Positions 11,484-20,742 of a DNA stretch of 64,000 nt are shown here, in pieces; within the stretch, counting starts at the first letter, position 1, and the number at the start of each line of letters is the position of its first letter. The notes beneath the pieces are model-generated. The model was given only the letters and a program-made list of their open reading frames with translations, searched no databases and had not been told where the DNA came from. The stretch is from Bathynomus jamesi (Eukaryota; Arthropoda; Malacostraca; Isopoda; Cirolanidae). The position numbers were made by a program, and so were the translations under genes. The stretch is from NCBI GenBank assembly GCA_023014485.1, contig JAJOZX010012291.1, positions 44,821 through 108,820 of the forward strand, given 5' to 3'.

Positions 11484-12120
11484 TTTTATGCAGAAGGAGG
11501 GGGACCAAGGGCAAATGCCCACGAAAGCGCCCTTCCCATAGAAGAAGAAGAGAGCAAAAACCAAGGTCCTGGGTTTTCGAGGTCCCTAGATACTCTGCGT
11601 TTGAAAGATGGGAGGTCAGAGATAGAAGGAAAGGTGGATTGAGGAAGATTGTTCCAGAGTTGACAGGTTGAGTAGATGAAAGATTGAAAATACCGATTAA
11701 CCGTTGCGTTTGAGAGTTGGACAGAAAAGGAATGAGAAAGTGTAGAGTCTGTTGCTGCGTGCTCTCCTTAAAGGAGGAGGCATGCAGTTAGAGAGTTTAG
11801 AAGAGCAATGTCCGTTATAATAGCGATAGTAGAGGGAGAGTGAGACAACATTGCGGCGAAGAGAGAGAGAGAGAGAGATTGAAGACAATAAGTAAGAGGC
11901 GGGGAATTGATGAGACGAAAAGCCTTTGATTCCACCCGGTCAAGTACGGCTGTGTGGGTTGAGCCACCCCATACATGTGAAGCATACTCCATACAGGGGA
12001 GGGCAAGATCCCTGTACAGAGACAGCAACTGAGTGGGGCTGAAGAAACCGCGGAGACGGTACAGCACACCTAACCTCTTAGAAGCACTTTTGGAAAGAGA
12101 AACACTCCGGGGGGCACGTT
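11484..12120 (-). pseudogene. Jockey/CR1-like retrotransposon, 3' RT fragment and tail
   Basis: The minus-strand frames give the end of a reverse transcriptase ORF: FFSPTQLLSLYRDLALPCMEYASHVWGGS followed by TAVLDRVESKAFRLI, the C-terminal thumb-like block of non-LTR reverse transcriptases. The element's 3' tail runs leftward to a T-run at about 11484-11490, that is, poly(A) on the coding strand. The same tail sequence (AGGAGGGGCCAAGGGCGAATGCCC-like) recurs at 20310 and 27425, and the RT block at 37471-37752. It is a truncated, dead copy. Confidence 0.75.
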
Positions 12121-12399
12121 AGACAGAACATAGGAAGGGCTGGAACTCCCATTTCTCCTGTCACTGTCCTTAGCTAATCTTTTCCCGTGTTTTATCTACC
12201 CTGTGAGCAGTCCAGCATGCTCTCAAACACACACTTCTCTTTCTACTCCTCACTACATATACATGTCTTACACGCTATGTAATCTTTAAAAAAAAAAAAA
12301 ATGGCATCAACTTCAAGAGCCTCGGATTCCCCTGGAGAGAGAACCATAAATTGTCCCCACTTCTGGCTCCCTCGCTGCCGATACCGTGAACACACCCGG

Positions 12400-12970
12400 G
12401 TAGCGGGGCTGGATCTGCTATCGCCCATTCGAGATGTTCTGGACCTCTGCCTGATTAATTTTTCATTAAATTCTGTAACATTCGTGGCTTTTTCTCAAAT
12501 TTTCAATCTGTTGAGCACCACCTCTCCTCCTCTAAACCTCGTCCTCTTTCCCTCGCTGAAACTCAGGTGTCTGGGACGACAGCAACCCTTTTTCTGTACC
12601 CTCTTACTTTCTCTGTACTTAATTTCACTCCAAAGGTGGATGTTGCGTATATGTACGCAATGACCTAACTTGTTCTCGTATTCCCACAATCAAATCTTCT
12701 GAATTCTATACCCTCTGGCTACGACTTACATTCTAATCTCAGACTAAATACATCTGTGCTGTTTGCTTTTTCCCTAATTCTACTGACTATCAAAAATTCT
12801 TTGACTACCTCACTCCCAAAGTGGAATACATTCTGTCTCCTCTCCCTTTGCTGAAATCTCCATTTTTTGAGATTTTTGGAGATTTCAATGTTCACCACAC
12901 TTTTGGCCTTCCTCCCACTTCACTGACAACCCTGGTGACCTAGCTTACAAATTTTCTATCCTAAATGACC
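12400..12970 (+). pseudogene. Endonuclease fragment of the same non-LTR family
   Basis: The plus-strand frames contain [18 protein letters not shown], PRPLSLAETQV- and PKWNTF-like blocks that match the better-preserved AP-endonuclease-type domain at 38663-39442. Several frame changes are present. It lies head-to-head with the RT fragments on the minus strand on either side, so the retrotransposon copy has been rearranged by inversion. Confidence 0.65.
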
Positions 12971-12974
12971 TAGA

Positions 12975-13460
12975 GTACATTGTACAGCAGGAGTGGAGTG
13001 AATAGGACAGGAAGTGCGAATTAAAAGATCATTAATGAATAAAAGGAAAAGAGTGGGTGACAGGACAGAACCCTGAGGAACACTACTGTTGATAGCCTTA
13101 GGAGAAGAACAGTGGCTATCTACAGCCGCAGTTATAGATCAACCAGAAAGAAAATTAGTGGTGAAGGCACAGAAAGAAGGATAGTAACAGAAGGAGGGAA
13201 GTTTCGAAATTAAAGATTTATGCAAAGAGTCTATCAAAAGCTTTTGATATGTTTAGCGCAGTAGAAAAGTTTTACCGAAATCCCGAAAGGAGGATGACCA
13301 AGAGACAGAGAGATATGCAAGAAGATCGCCCAGGGAGCGTCCTTTGCGAATCCATACTGAAAATTTGAAAGAAGATTGTGAGAAAAGAGGTGTTTAAGAA
13401 TCTTCCTCTTCAGGGTAGATTCAAAAACTTCGGGAAGGCAAGAAATCAGAAGCGTGCCTA
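12975..13460 (-). pseudogene. Reverse transcriptase core fragment
   Basis: Minus-strand frames show LPEVFESTLKRKILKHLFSH followed by NLLSNFQYGF, the palm-region QYGFRKGRS-type motif of non-LTR reverse transcriptases. Frameshifts follow it and continue to about 12975 with KSLISKLPSF-like text. This is the part of the RT that is deleted in the copy at 37300-39420. Confidence 0.65.
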
Positions 13461-13479
13461 GGTACTGGCATACGGGCCC

Positions 13480-13670
13480 CATGCCCCGATTCTACTTGAC
13501 AGTGCCCCGAATCCATTTGGTGCTTTAGAAAAAATCAGAATAGAAGACCATGAGCGATATCATACTGAAACGCCAAAAATTCCCGAGAGTTCTGGAACTC
13601 AGCGGAAAAGCGCCAAACATGGCTGCCTTCAGTACAAGGCAAATATTGTTATATATGTTAGAGGAAATTT
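13480..13670. other. Interval without a recognisable gene
   Basis: Short spacer with CATGCCCCGATTC and CAGTGCCCCGAATCC near-repeats (about 13480 and 13500), possibly a remnant of a MITE. I cannot pair its ends. Confidence 0.3.
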
Positions 13671-13673
13671 GTG

Positions 13674-13905
13674 TAACTAGAGATTTCCTGAAACCCCTAA
13701 AATGGTGAGGGATTTCATGTAAGGTTGTCGTGATATTTTCGCTAAACCTACGGGAAAATTATTGAATGTTCCGTTAATTGAATGCCCAGTTAGGTCAACT
13801 GCACGCCCTTGTCGTGATATTTTTGTTAAAACTAACGAAAATATCACGACTTAACTTTACATGAAATCCCTGAACATTTTAGGGATTTCATGAAATCCCT
13901 AGTTA
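13674..13905. mobile_element. Fold-back (long inverted repeat) MITE
   Basis: The left arm GTGTAACTAGAGATTTCCTG... is mirrored by the right arm ending ...CATGAAATCCCTAGTTACAC. Each arm is about 90 bp and they meet near a CTGCACGCCCTTG centre. The arms share internal GGGATTTCATG and GTCGTGATATTTTCG blocks. The whole could fold into one hairpin. A second element with the same centre lies at 29931-30126. Confidence 0.75.
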
Positions 13906-13919
13906 CACAGCTTCCCTGT

Positions 13920-14260
13920 GACATATATACGAAAACAAAGTGTAATATTTAAAACTATGATGTCCAATTATATGTTTTTACAATTACATGTTCTTCACTA
14001 TTTTTTGTAATAAATAAGCTAAATAGCATTTAATATTGCCTAAAATGCCTCCATGCTTCCAAGGCCCCAAGAGAATATTCAGGCGAGAGTTCTGGGATAT
14101 ATTAATGTCATCATAGCAAATATATAAAAATTGTAAAAACTGTCACTTGTATTCTTTTTTGAATAAAAGTTTGAAGTTTGAGTTATTTCCTATAAATTGA
14201 TAAGCAAACAAGTTAGGTCTATGAATGTTGAAATCAATAGTAGAGAAAAACAGAATATAT
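13920..14260. other. Interval without a recognisable gene
   Basis: AT-rich spacer. The only feature is a short (TA)n run at 14254-14270. It leads into sequence (ACACGAAAGTAACACGTGAA, 14281) that recurs near 49620 beside another Penelope tail. Confidence 0.35.
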
Positions 14261-14310
14261 ATATATATATGAAAATTATTACACGAAAGTAACACGTGAA
14301 AAATATTTAT

Positions 14311-14447
14311 GATGAATAAAACCACGAAGGAAAGGAAACACAAAATGGTGCTCAAGCGCTTTCGTCTAATGACATCCTGAGGATGTCATTAGACGAAAGC
14401 GCTTGAGCACCATTTTGTGTTTCCTTTCCTTCGTGGTTTTATTCATC
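14311..14447. repeat. Perfect 68-bp-arm palindrome of the Penelope tail
   Basis: Two copies of the same tail lie head to head with the centre at base 14379 (GACATCCT-G-AGGATGTC). Each arm runs through GTCATTAGACGAAAGCGCTT and the purine/pyrimidine tail to GGTTTTATTCATC. A third copy, in the orientation of the left arm, lies at about 14470-14540. Another stands at 49385-49462. Head-to-head tail copies are typical of Penelope-like elements. Confidence 0.85.
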
Positions 14448-14469
14448 ATATATATATATATATATATAT

Positions 14470-15775
14470 GATGAATAAAACCACGAAGGAAAGGAAACAC
14501 AGAGTGGTGCTCAAGCGCTTTCGTCTAATGACATCCTCAGGAACACTGAAGTAAATAAAGAGTTCAAGACTATATACTGTAGATTACAAAAAAAATATAT
14601 ATATGTAATAAATGTACAAATAAAAATTGTGAGAGGAGCATACAAATTTGTAAGGAAAACTACCAATTTTAGCACTTTGCCCAAATTCAACACAAGATCA
14701 ATGGATTGTTTACAACCAATTTTATAGATAATGCCTGAATGATATATAGGTCACAAAAAAAAATAAATAAATAAAATAAAAATTGTAAGAGGAGCATTCA
14801 AATTTATAAGGGAAAATTACCAAAGTTTTAGCACTCTGCCCTTCTTGTCTAAATCCATTCTGAACGAATTCAAAACAACGGGATCGAGTTGAAAAAGACC
14901 TTTGCTCATGTTAAAGTTATTTGTAAGTTGGATAATAGCAGACTCAAGAATATTTCTATTAACAATGTTGCTAGAGTGAAACAAAACTGAAGCATTATTC
15001 CAATCAATACAATGGGATAACTCTGACAAGTGGACAAAAAGGGCACTGAACGACTGTCCCGTTCTAACGGAATATTGATGCTGTTTAACGCGTGTGCAAA
15101 TCCTTTCCCGTCTGACCAATGTAAAAGGAATCACATTGTTTACAACCAATTTTATAGATAATGCCGGAATTATTGGTAGGGCTATTTTTTACTATGATAT
15201 TTTTCACAATAGTGTTATATGAAAATACTACATTAATATCCAAAAGTTTAAGTACATTTGCAATGCCTAAAAAGCCTGGGAAAAATGGAAGTACTAAAAT
15301 ATTCTTTGACAAAGTGCGAGTGTTATTATTCACACGATAGAAGGTTCGTTTTGCCTTGTTAAGACAAGATTCCATAAACTCAGGTGGGTAGCACAGATCA
15401 CTTCCAATACCGTTGATTTTTTCCAATTCGGCATCGATGTATTCCGGACTGGCGATCCTAAGAGCGCGGAGAAACATTGAAGAAAATATGGCCTTCTTAA
15501 TGGGGGTGTCATCTCCAGAGTAAAAGTGTACGTAGGACAAATTGTTTTTTTTTTTCCGATAGATACTAAACTTAAAACCTGGGCTATCCCTATGTACACG
15601 CACATCCAAAAACGGGATTGAGTTGTCTTCTTTCACTTCTAACGTAAACTTAATGGAGGGGACTTGATCATTTTACTGAAGGAGGAAGTCATCCAGGTCA
15701 CGATTCATGGGCCAGATACACAAAATATCGTCGACGTACCGCACATGAGATAGGAGTATGCCTGGTGTGAATGAA
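14470..15775 (-). mobile_element. Penelope-like element, 5'-truncated
   Basis: It runs minus-strand from a truncation at about 15775 through the reverse transcriptase end and GIY-YIG endonuclease to a 3' tail. The tail contains CTGAGGA...GACGAAAGC at about 14515-14545. An internal near-duplication of the tail occurs: TTTACAACCAATTTTATAGATAATGCC appears at about 14708 and 15138, so the 3' part of one copy seems fused to a second. Inverted copies of the tail adjoin it at 14311-14447. Confidence 0.8.
14817..15775 (-). pseudogene. Penelope-like RT C-terminus plus GIY-YIG endonuclease
   Basis: Reading on the minus strand, SHVRYVDDILCIWP carries the YVDD catalytic motif of the reverse transcriptase (about 15735). 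It is followed by a stop at about 15675, then FTLEVKEDNSIPFLDVRVHR, the conserved post-palm block of Penelope elements. At the C-terminus GIIYKIGCKQCDSFYIGQTG is the GIY-YIG nuclease core with its Arg-containing continuation. The frame shifts by one base near 15105 and continues with VKQHQYSVRTGQSFSALFVH, the rest of the nuclease. About 320 residues of an expected 700-800 remain. The enzyme would nick DNA and prime reverse transcription; this copy is truncated and shifted, so it is inactive. Confidence 0.85.
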
Positions 15776-15779
15776 TTCT

Positions 15780-16074
15780 GTATTTTAAATGAATCTATAG
15801 TTTCATTGGTATGTTTTATTTCCCACTAACTGTGTTGTGTACACGAGATAAGTGTACGCATGGTGTAAATGAATTCTGAAGCTGTTCATTACATACAAGG
15901 ACAAGAACAACCACAATAAGTAATGCATCCCGTGCAATTTCTGCCAGCCCGTGCTGCAGTTTAGTTCGGTTTCCATGTTAAACTGTGGGTCTAAGGCGGA
16001 GTGAAAAGCTTAACCATTGTTACATTTCGGCGAAAAAGAGTTAGCTATCATTATTACTATTGTAATTTGTTCCA

Positions 16075-16149
<75 letters not shown>

Positions 16150-16163
16150 ATTTTTGAAAAATG

Positions 16164-16194
<31 letters not shown>

Positions 16195-16675
16195 TATCTT
16201 TCCAATTCAATAACAGAGATGTTATCTGTGAATATGACACCATACAAATTATGTGTAAATAAAAATAACTAAGTTGATAAAATATAAAACATTTTTTATT
16301 TACCAGACAAACTCATGGAGAGCTAGAAGAGGTGGAATCGAGTCTTTGAGAGAGAGAAAGTTCAACCCAAATTCATTCTCGCCAGTTTGCGGTTTTAAAA
16401 GGCCTCCGGCTGGACCTTTTTGCTGAATCTCTTGCTTACCTGCTCCGCTCACTCCTCGTCTCAACACAATGTTAAAACAAAACATTCTAAAAGTTAATAT
16501 TGGGGGATTCGTTTTAATAACAAAGAAAGTAAATAGAACGGCGTTCAAATAATTAGTTTCTTATATTGTTAATATTGGTTTTAATAATTGATTCTCTTAA
16601 AAGGAGAAAATTCATTTGCTTTAAATTAATATACTTTTGTCATTTTTCTGATTTTCATTCACATAATATATACAG

Positions 16676-16680
<5 letters not shown>
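15780..16680. other. No gene; microsatellite-rich
   Basis: Contains (TA)n at 16077-16111, (TG)n at 16118-16147 and (AAT)n at 16170-16193. The segment 16310-16540 has an open minus-strand frame without recognisable motifs, which I do not call a gene. Confidence 0.5.
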
Positions 16681-16726
<46 letters not shown>

Positions 16727-16827
16727 GATTTGAGAATATGTTAATGGAACGATTTCTTTTGCTAAGCCAATTGTTTAGTGAATTTTTTAATGTTAATATT
16801 GTTTTAATTCACTTTAAGGTGAAAATC

Positions 16828-16876
<49 letters not shown>

Positions 16877-16916
16877 AGGAATGACAAAATTAAATAGACA
16901 CAGTTAATATGATTCT

Positions 16917-16952
<36 letters not shown>
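16678..16952. repeat. (TG)n and (TA)n microsatellites
   Basis: (TG)n at 16678-16724, (TA)n at 16831-16874 and (TA)n at 16920-16952. The last ends in the TA target of the next transposon. Confidence 0.9.
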
Positions 16953-16953
<1 letters not shown>

Positions 16954-16956
<3 letters not shown>

Positions 16957-17857
16957 GGCGTCCCCAAAAAATGTATACACACTTTAAATAATTATAAAGG
17001 CAGTGTTTATTAAAATACATTTCATTTTCAAAATGTAATAGAATCTACAGACATTATTTAATTGTTTTGTCAACGCCTGTTTTCAAACTGACGTCCGTTC
17101 TGGTCCAGGCACTGCTGATAACGCGAAGCAATGGAATCGCAAACATCACGAAACATTTCGTTTGGTATTTGTGTGCATTCTCGTTCAATGGCTGCTCTCA
17201 ATTCAGCGACTGTTGCAGGTTTTTAGCGTAGACTTTGTCTTTTAAGTATCCCCATAAAAAAAGTCTAGTGGTGTGAGGTCTGGTGAACGCGGAGGGTATT
17301 CTCCGAAACCCCTTCGTCCAATCCACATCCACATCGTGCCAAGTACCACTCGCAATACTCCACTCTTCGGTCCGGATCATCTTCATTAATAGCATGGACT
17401 AATCTTGGAATGTAACTTTTCCATTGACAGCGCTTCAAAATGCGTTGGACAGACGATTCTGAAATTCCTACCTCACGACTCGCTTGCCGCACAGATTTTC
17501 TTGGACTTTGGTGATACGTTTCCAGTACTCTTTCTTGCTTTGTGGGGCTTGTCGATGTCCGTGGTCTTCCGGAACGCTTCTTGTGGACATTCTGAACAGT
17601 TCCATCGGCTTCAAACTTATCTCTAATTCGAGTGATGGTAAGTCGCGTTGGTGGATCTGTTTGAAACTCCCTCCTAAACTGTCTTTGCACTTCAACTGCG
17701 TTTTCACACTTCCAGTAGCATTTTAGAATGAATTTCCTTTGTTCAAAGCTTAGTCTGACTGCCATTATTAATTTTAATGGGTTTAACTTGGAAAGAAAGA
17801 AACATCAATTGAGCTATCAGCTGTTAAAGTGTGTATACATTTTTTTGGGACGCCCTG
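16954..17857 (-). mobile_element. Tc1/mariner-type element, internally deleted
   Basis: The termini CAGGGCGTCCC and GGGACGCCCTG extend to more than 30 bp of inverted repeat (through ATGTATACACACTTTAA). TA flanks both ends. At 904 bp it is shorter than an autonomous element, because the catalytic middle of the transposase is missing. Confidence 0.9.
17198..17765 (-). pseudogene. Tc1/mariner-type transposase with catalytic core deleted
   Basis: From an ATG at 17765 the protein reads [18 protein letters not shown]. Two DNA-binding helix-turn-helix regions follow ([20 protein letters not shown] and [20 protein letters not shown]) with a GRPRTS linker between them. It then goes to [12 protein letters not shown], where the sequence jumps to the far C-terminus. 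There, in another frame, [21 protein letters not shown] is recognisable as the block around the last catalytic Asp. The DNA between, including the first two catalytic Asps, is gone. The remaining N-terminus could still bind the element's ends; catalysis is impossible. Confidence 0.8.
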
Positions 17858-17886
17858 TATATATAAGGTAAGGAGAAAGTTGTTCA

Positions 17887-17889
<3 letters not shown>

Positions 17890-17940
<51 letters not shown>
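17890..17940. repeat. (GT)n microsatellite
   Basis: About 25 GT units. Confidence 0.95.
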
Positions 17941-17941
<1 letters not shown>

Positions 17942-18430
17942 TTCGTCTGAACTATTATTTTGACGATTGTACGTATTATATTATTTTTTGGGCAGTAGAA
18001 GGCAATTTCTATTTATTTAATTAATAAACATTTTCTTATTGTCAATTTCGATTTTCAAGAGAAAGTCTGTATGCTTTGGTAACGAATTAAAATAAATGTT
18101 GGTCTCTAGCAACTCACCGTAATAATGTATACCTGTACAATTAAAATACAAAATGGTATCTGTCAACTCAACCATCATCTATATAAGACCCGCTTGGCTT
18201 CGGAGCTGGTAGTTTGATGCGAACTTCGGCCGAATAAAGATCTCTCTCCTTCCCTGATTAGGTTAAGACTTAGCTTAGTTTCCCTTTGGGGGGTTAGGAC
18301 ATCCCACCTTGCCCCCCCGAAAATCCTCCTCCATCTATCCTTTCTCTCTTAGGCTAAGGCAACCCCTTTTGGGGGAGGTCCTCCTCCCTTCTCCCCCAGA
18401 AGATCCCTCCCCCTCCCCCTTCAGGTGTAC
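17941..18430. other. No gene; start of a G/C-rich repeat
   Basis: A CTTCGGCCGAATAAAGATCTC stretch at 18220-18245 is followed by C-rich sequence with TTAGGTTAAGG and CCCTTTGGGGGG blocks. The same blocks occur at 36965-37130, so this belongs to the repeat family annotated next. Confidence 0.4.
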
Positions 18431-18790
18431 CCCGCTCCCCTTGGCTCCTTCTAAGCCAACTGGCTGATTAGTGGTCTATAAGAGGACGGCGGGTCAGCTG
18501 AAGCATTATTATGCACTTGGCAGGAGCCAGGTGAACACCTCTCTTCCTTTCTCTCCTCCTGTCTTTCTCTTGGGGGATAACGCCGCCTCCATGTTTCATG
18601 ACCCTTTGTTGTACCTGCAGCATCTCCCCACCCCCCTTTGCAGCAATGAGTTGTTGCACACCCCAACCCCCCTTTGCAACATCGAGTTGTTGCATACCTC
18701 CTTCATTCCAAACCCCCCTTTGCAACCCTGCCCCATTTGCAACATTGATCATCATCTCTTGCAACATTGCAACATTCCTGCACTCTAACT
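18430..18790 (+). repeat. TTGCAACA-minisatellite repeat family, copy 1
   Basis: Begins TTCTAAGCCAACTGGCTGATTAG and continues with an AGGAGCCAGGTGAACACC block. It then shows irregular tandem units of CCCCTTTGCAACA with ATTGC. Related copies lie at 27530-27790 (opposite strand), 36860-37270 (same strand) and 50815-51245 (opposite strand). Non-coding. Confidence 0.75.
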
Positions 18791-18840
18791 TTTTGAGGCT
18801 ATACTACTTATATATATATATATAATTTTATTTTTAACTA

Positions 18841-19552
18841 CAGGGTGTTCGGAAAGTCCCGTTACCCCCTACAAAATGTACATATTATAATACCAATTTT
18901 ATTTTTGTGTGATTAATTGAATTTATATGTGATTCATTGACATTTTTTTTCTTTTCCAGGTATTAGAATTGTGTGAACAATGGCAGACCAGTCCACCGAC
19001 ACTCTGGAAGAAAGGATAGTGATGAGCACATGGGCTCATGAAAGGTCACATACTAGCAAAACGATGCATGATATCCAGAATGATTTCAGAACGAGATTCA
19101 CTAAGGCTGCACCACCAAACAAGATTACGCTGGGAGAAAAAGCTGTTTGACCACGGTCGGGAAGACCAACAACGCGAGCAGAACAATGTGAAGGTGTGAT
19201 TGCACCAGTGGTTCGTTCACCGAAAAAATCACTTCAGAAACGATCACAAAAACTTGCATTTCCTATGTTCACAATGCTAGATCACATGACAGGTCTCGGC
19301 ATGAAACTATACTGCATACTGCATATGGAGGCGCATAATCCTTTGTTACGAAAATGATGGTGCACACACAGATATTTTTTATTAGTAACTGTAATTAGTA
19401 ACTATATTTACTGTAATTAAAGTAAGTGTTGCTCGTGACGTGTTTCTTAAATTACACCAACCACATATAAATATAATTAATTACACAAAAATAAAGTTGG
19501 TATTATGATATGTACATTTTGTAGAGGGTGACGGAACTTTTTGAACACCCTG
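18841..19552 (+). mobile_element. Non-autonomous Tc1/mariner-type element with long inverted ends
   Basis: CAGGGTGTTC...GAACACCCTG termini with about 75 bp of inverted repeat (through CTACAAAATGTACATAT and ATTTTTGTGT). TA flanks both sides (18839-18840, 19553-19554). Inside, after an acceptor-like TTTTCCAG, an ATG at about 18980 opens a short frame (MADQSTDTLEERIVMSTWAH) that looks like a transposase N-terminus but stops after about 57 codons. The catalytic region is absent. Confidence 0.85.
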
Positions 19553-19734
19553 TACACTACGATTCAAAGTGCAAAATATAGGCCTATCATTAAATTTAAA
19601 ATTAATCTAAATCAACTCCTTCAACTAAAGAATCGAGGTGGTGTTTTGGGGTTGTTTGAGCTTCGTTACGAATAAGGTCATATGACGGAGAAGACCCACA
19701 ACTCTACTTGGATCCAAACCACGGGTCGATACAT

Positions 19735-19845
19735 CATCTGAACGCAGAGAATGGTCACCCATCAACTTACTGAACAAACCCAACATCGCTTAACTTCGCT
19801 GTTCTGACGGTAAGCCGTGTTGCGACGTAACCACGAAGTATTCCC
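19735..19845 (-). repeat. 5S-rRNA-like segment (possible SINE3-type head)
   Basis: On the minus strand GCGAAGTTAAGCGATGTTGGG and AGTAAGTTGATGGGTGACC resemble the internal control region of animal 5S rRNA genes (GAAGTTAAGC and GATGGGTGACC are the conserved boxes), in the right order and spacing. The remaining parts are too diverged for a functional gene. I infer a 5S-derived SINE or an old 5S pseudogene. Confidence 0.5.
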
Positions 19846-20280
19846 TAAAGAATCGAACAAGGGATTCTTTCGTACCTGAAAATACACTCTTCAGAGAAAG
19901 CGAACAGACCGTAGAGGAAGTAAGACCTCCCGAAAGATCGGATCAATGCTCTGATATAACTCGGTTTCATTCCTTTATCTTTCGAAAGCGCCATTTCTTT
20001 CTCCCAGTTACTGAAATGGAAATAAAAGGGGTTTAAAATTAACTAACTTAAACCAATGTGTATCTATTCTAACGACATAGTATTAAATTTAAGGTTTAAA
20101 CATATTCCCCTTTTTCTGATTGGTCTGCTTGTAGAAAAGATGAAAAATTAGTCCCCAATTACACAATTTATAACCTCCAACCCAACTTCACTTAAATACA
20201 CATTCATGAGATATACAGGTTCCTCATTCATAGGTGCAGACTTCTGTGAAAATTACAAACATTTTCAGGTATCATTCTGT
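19846..20280. other. Interval without a recognisable gene
   Basis: No ORF of note. It may contain the body or flank of the 5S-like repeat (AAAGAATCGA occurs at both 19626 and 19850, as if flanking it). Confidence 0.35.
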
Positions 20281-20282
20281 TA

Positions 20283-20605
20283 TTATTCCGAAGTAAATAT
20301 ATTTATTTTTTTTAGGCAGGAAGGAGGGGCCAAGGGCGAGCGCCAGAAAAAATGACCCCCCCCCCACATAAGTAAGAAAGGAGAGCCGAAATCAAGGACT
20401 CCGAGGCTCATAATAACCCTTTTTTTATAAATTTTGAGAAGATTGTGTTGTATGCAAAATGCCTGTATGTGTGGTGAAGAATAGAGGAAGAAGTGCGTGT
20501 TTGAGAGTATGCTGAACTGCTCACAGGGTAGATAAGACAGGAAAAGATCAGCTAAAGATGAGAGTGACAGGAGAAATGGGAGTTCCAGCACTCCGTCTTC
20601 TGCCA
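20283..20605 (-). repeat. 3' tail fragment of the Jockey/CR1-like family
   Basis: A T-run at about 20302-20312 followed by AGGAGGGGCCAAGGGCGAGCG, as in the tails at 11490 and 27420. Inside, a minus-strand block matches 12130-12235 (ACTCCCATTTCTCCTGTCACT on the opposite strand). Non-coding, 5'-truncated. Confidence 0.7.
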
Positions 20606-20654
20606 AACAGGAGTTCTCTCTGGTCGATTGGTGTCTACAATCACCACCTATAAA

Positions 20655-20688
<34 letters not shown>

Positions 20689-20742
20689 AATATTATATAT
20701 ATATATAAATATATATATAATAAATATTATATATATATATAT
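20655..20742. repeat. (TA)n tract with TAATAAATATTA duplications
   Basis: Simple repeat with two near-identical AT-rich units. Confidence 0.9.

Noticed and set aside
16300..16548. 82-codon minus-strand ORF
   Set aside because: No motif, no family memory, no support from neighbours. It may be chance in a (G+C)-richer patch.
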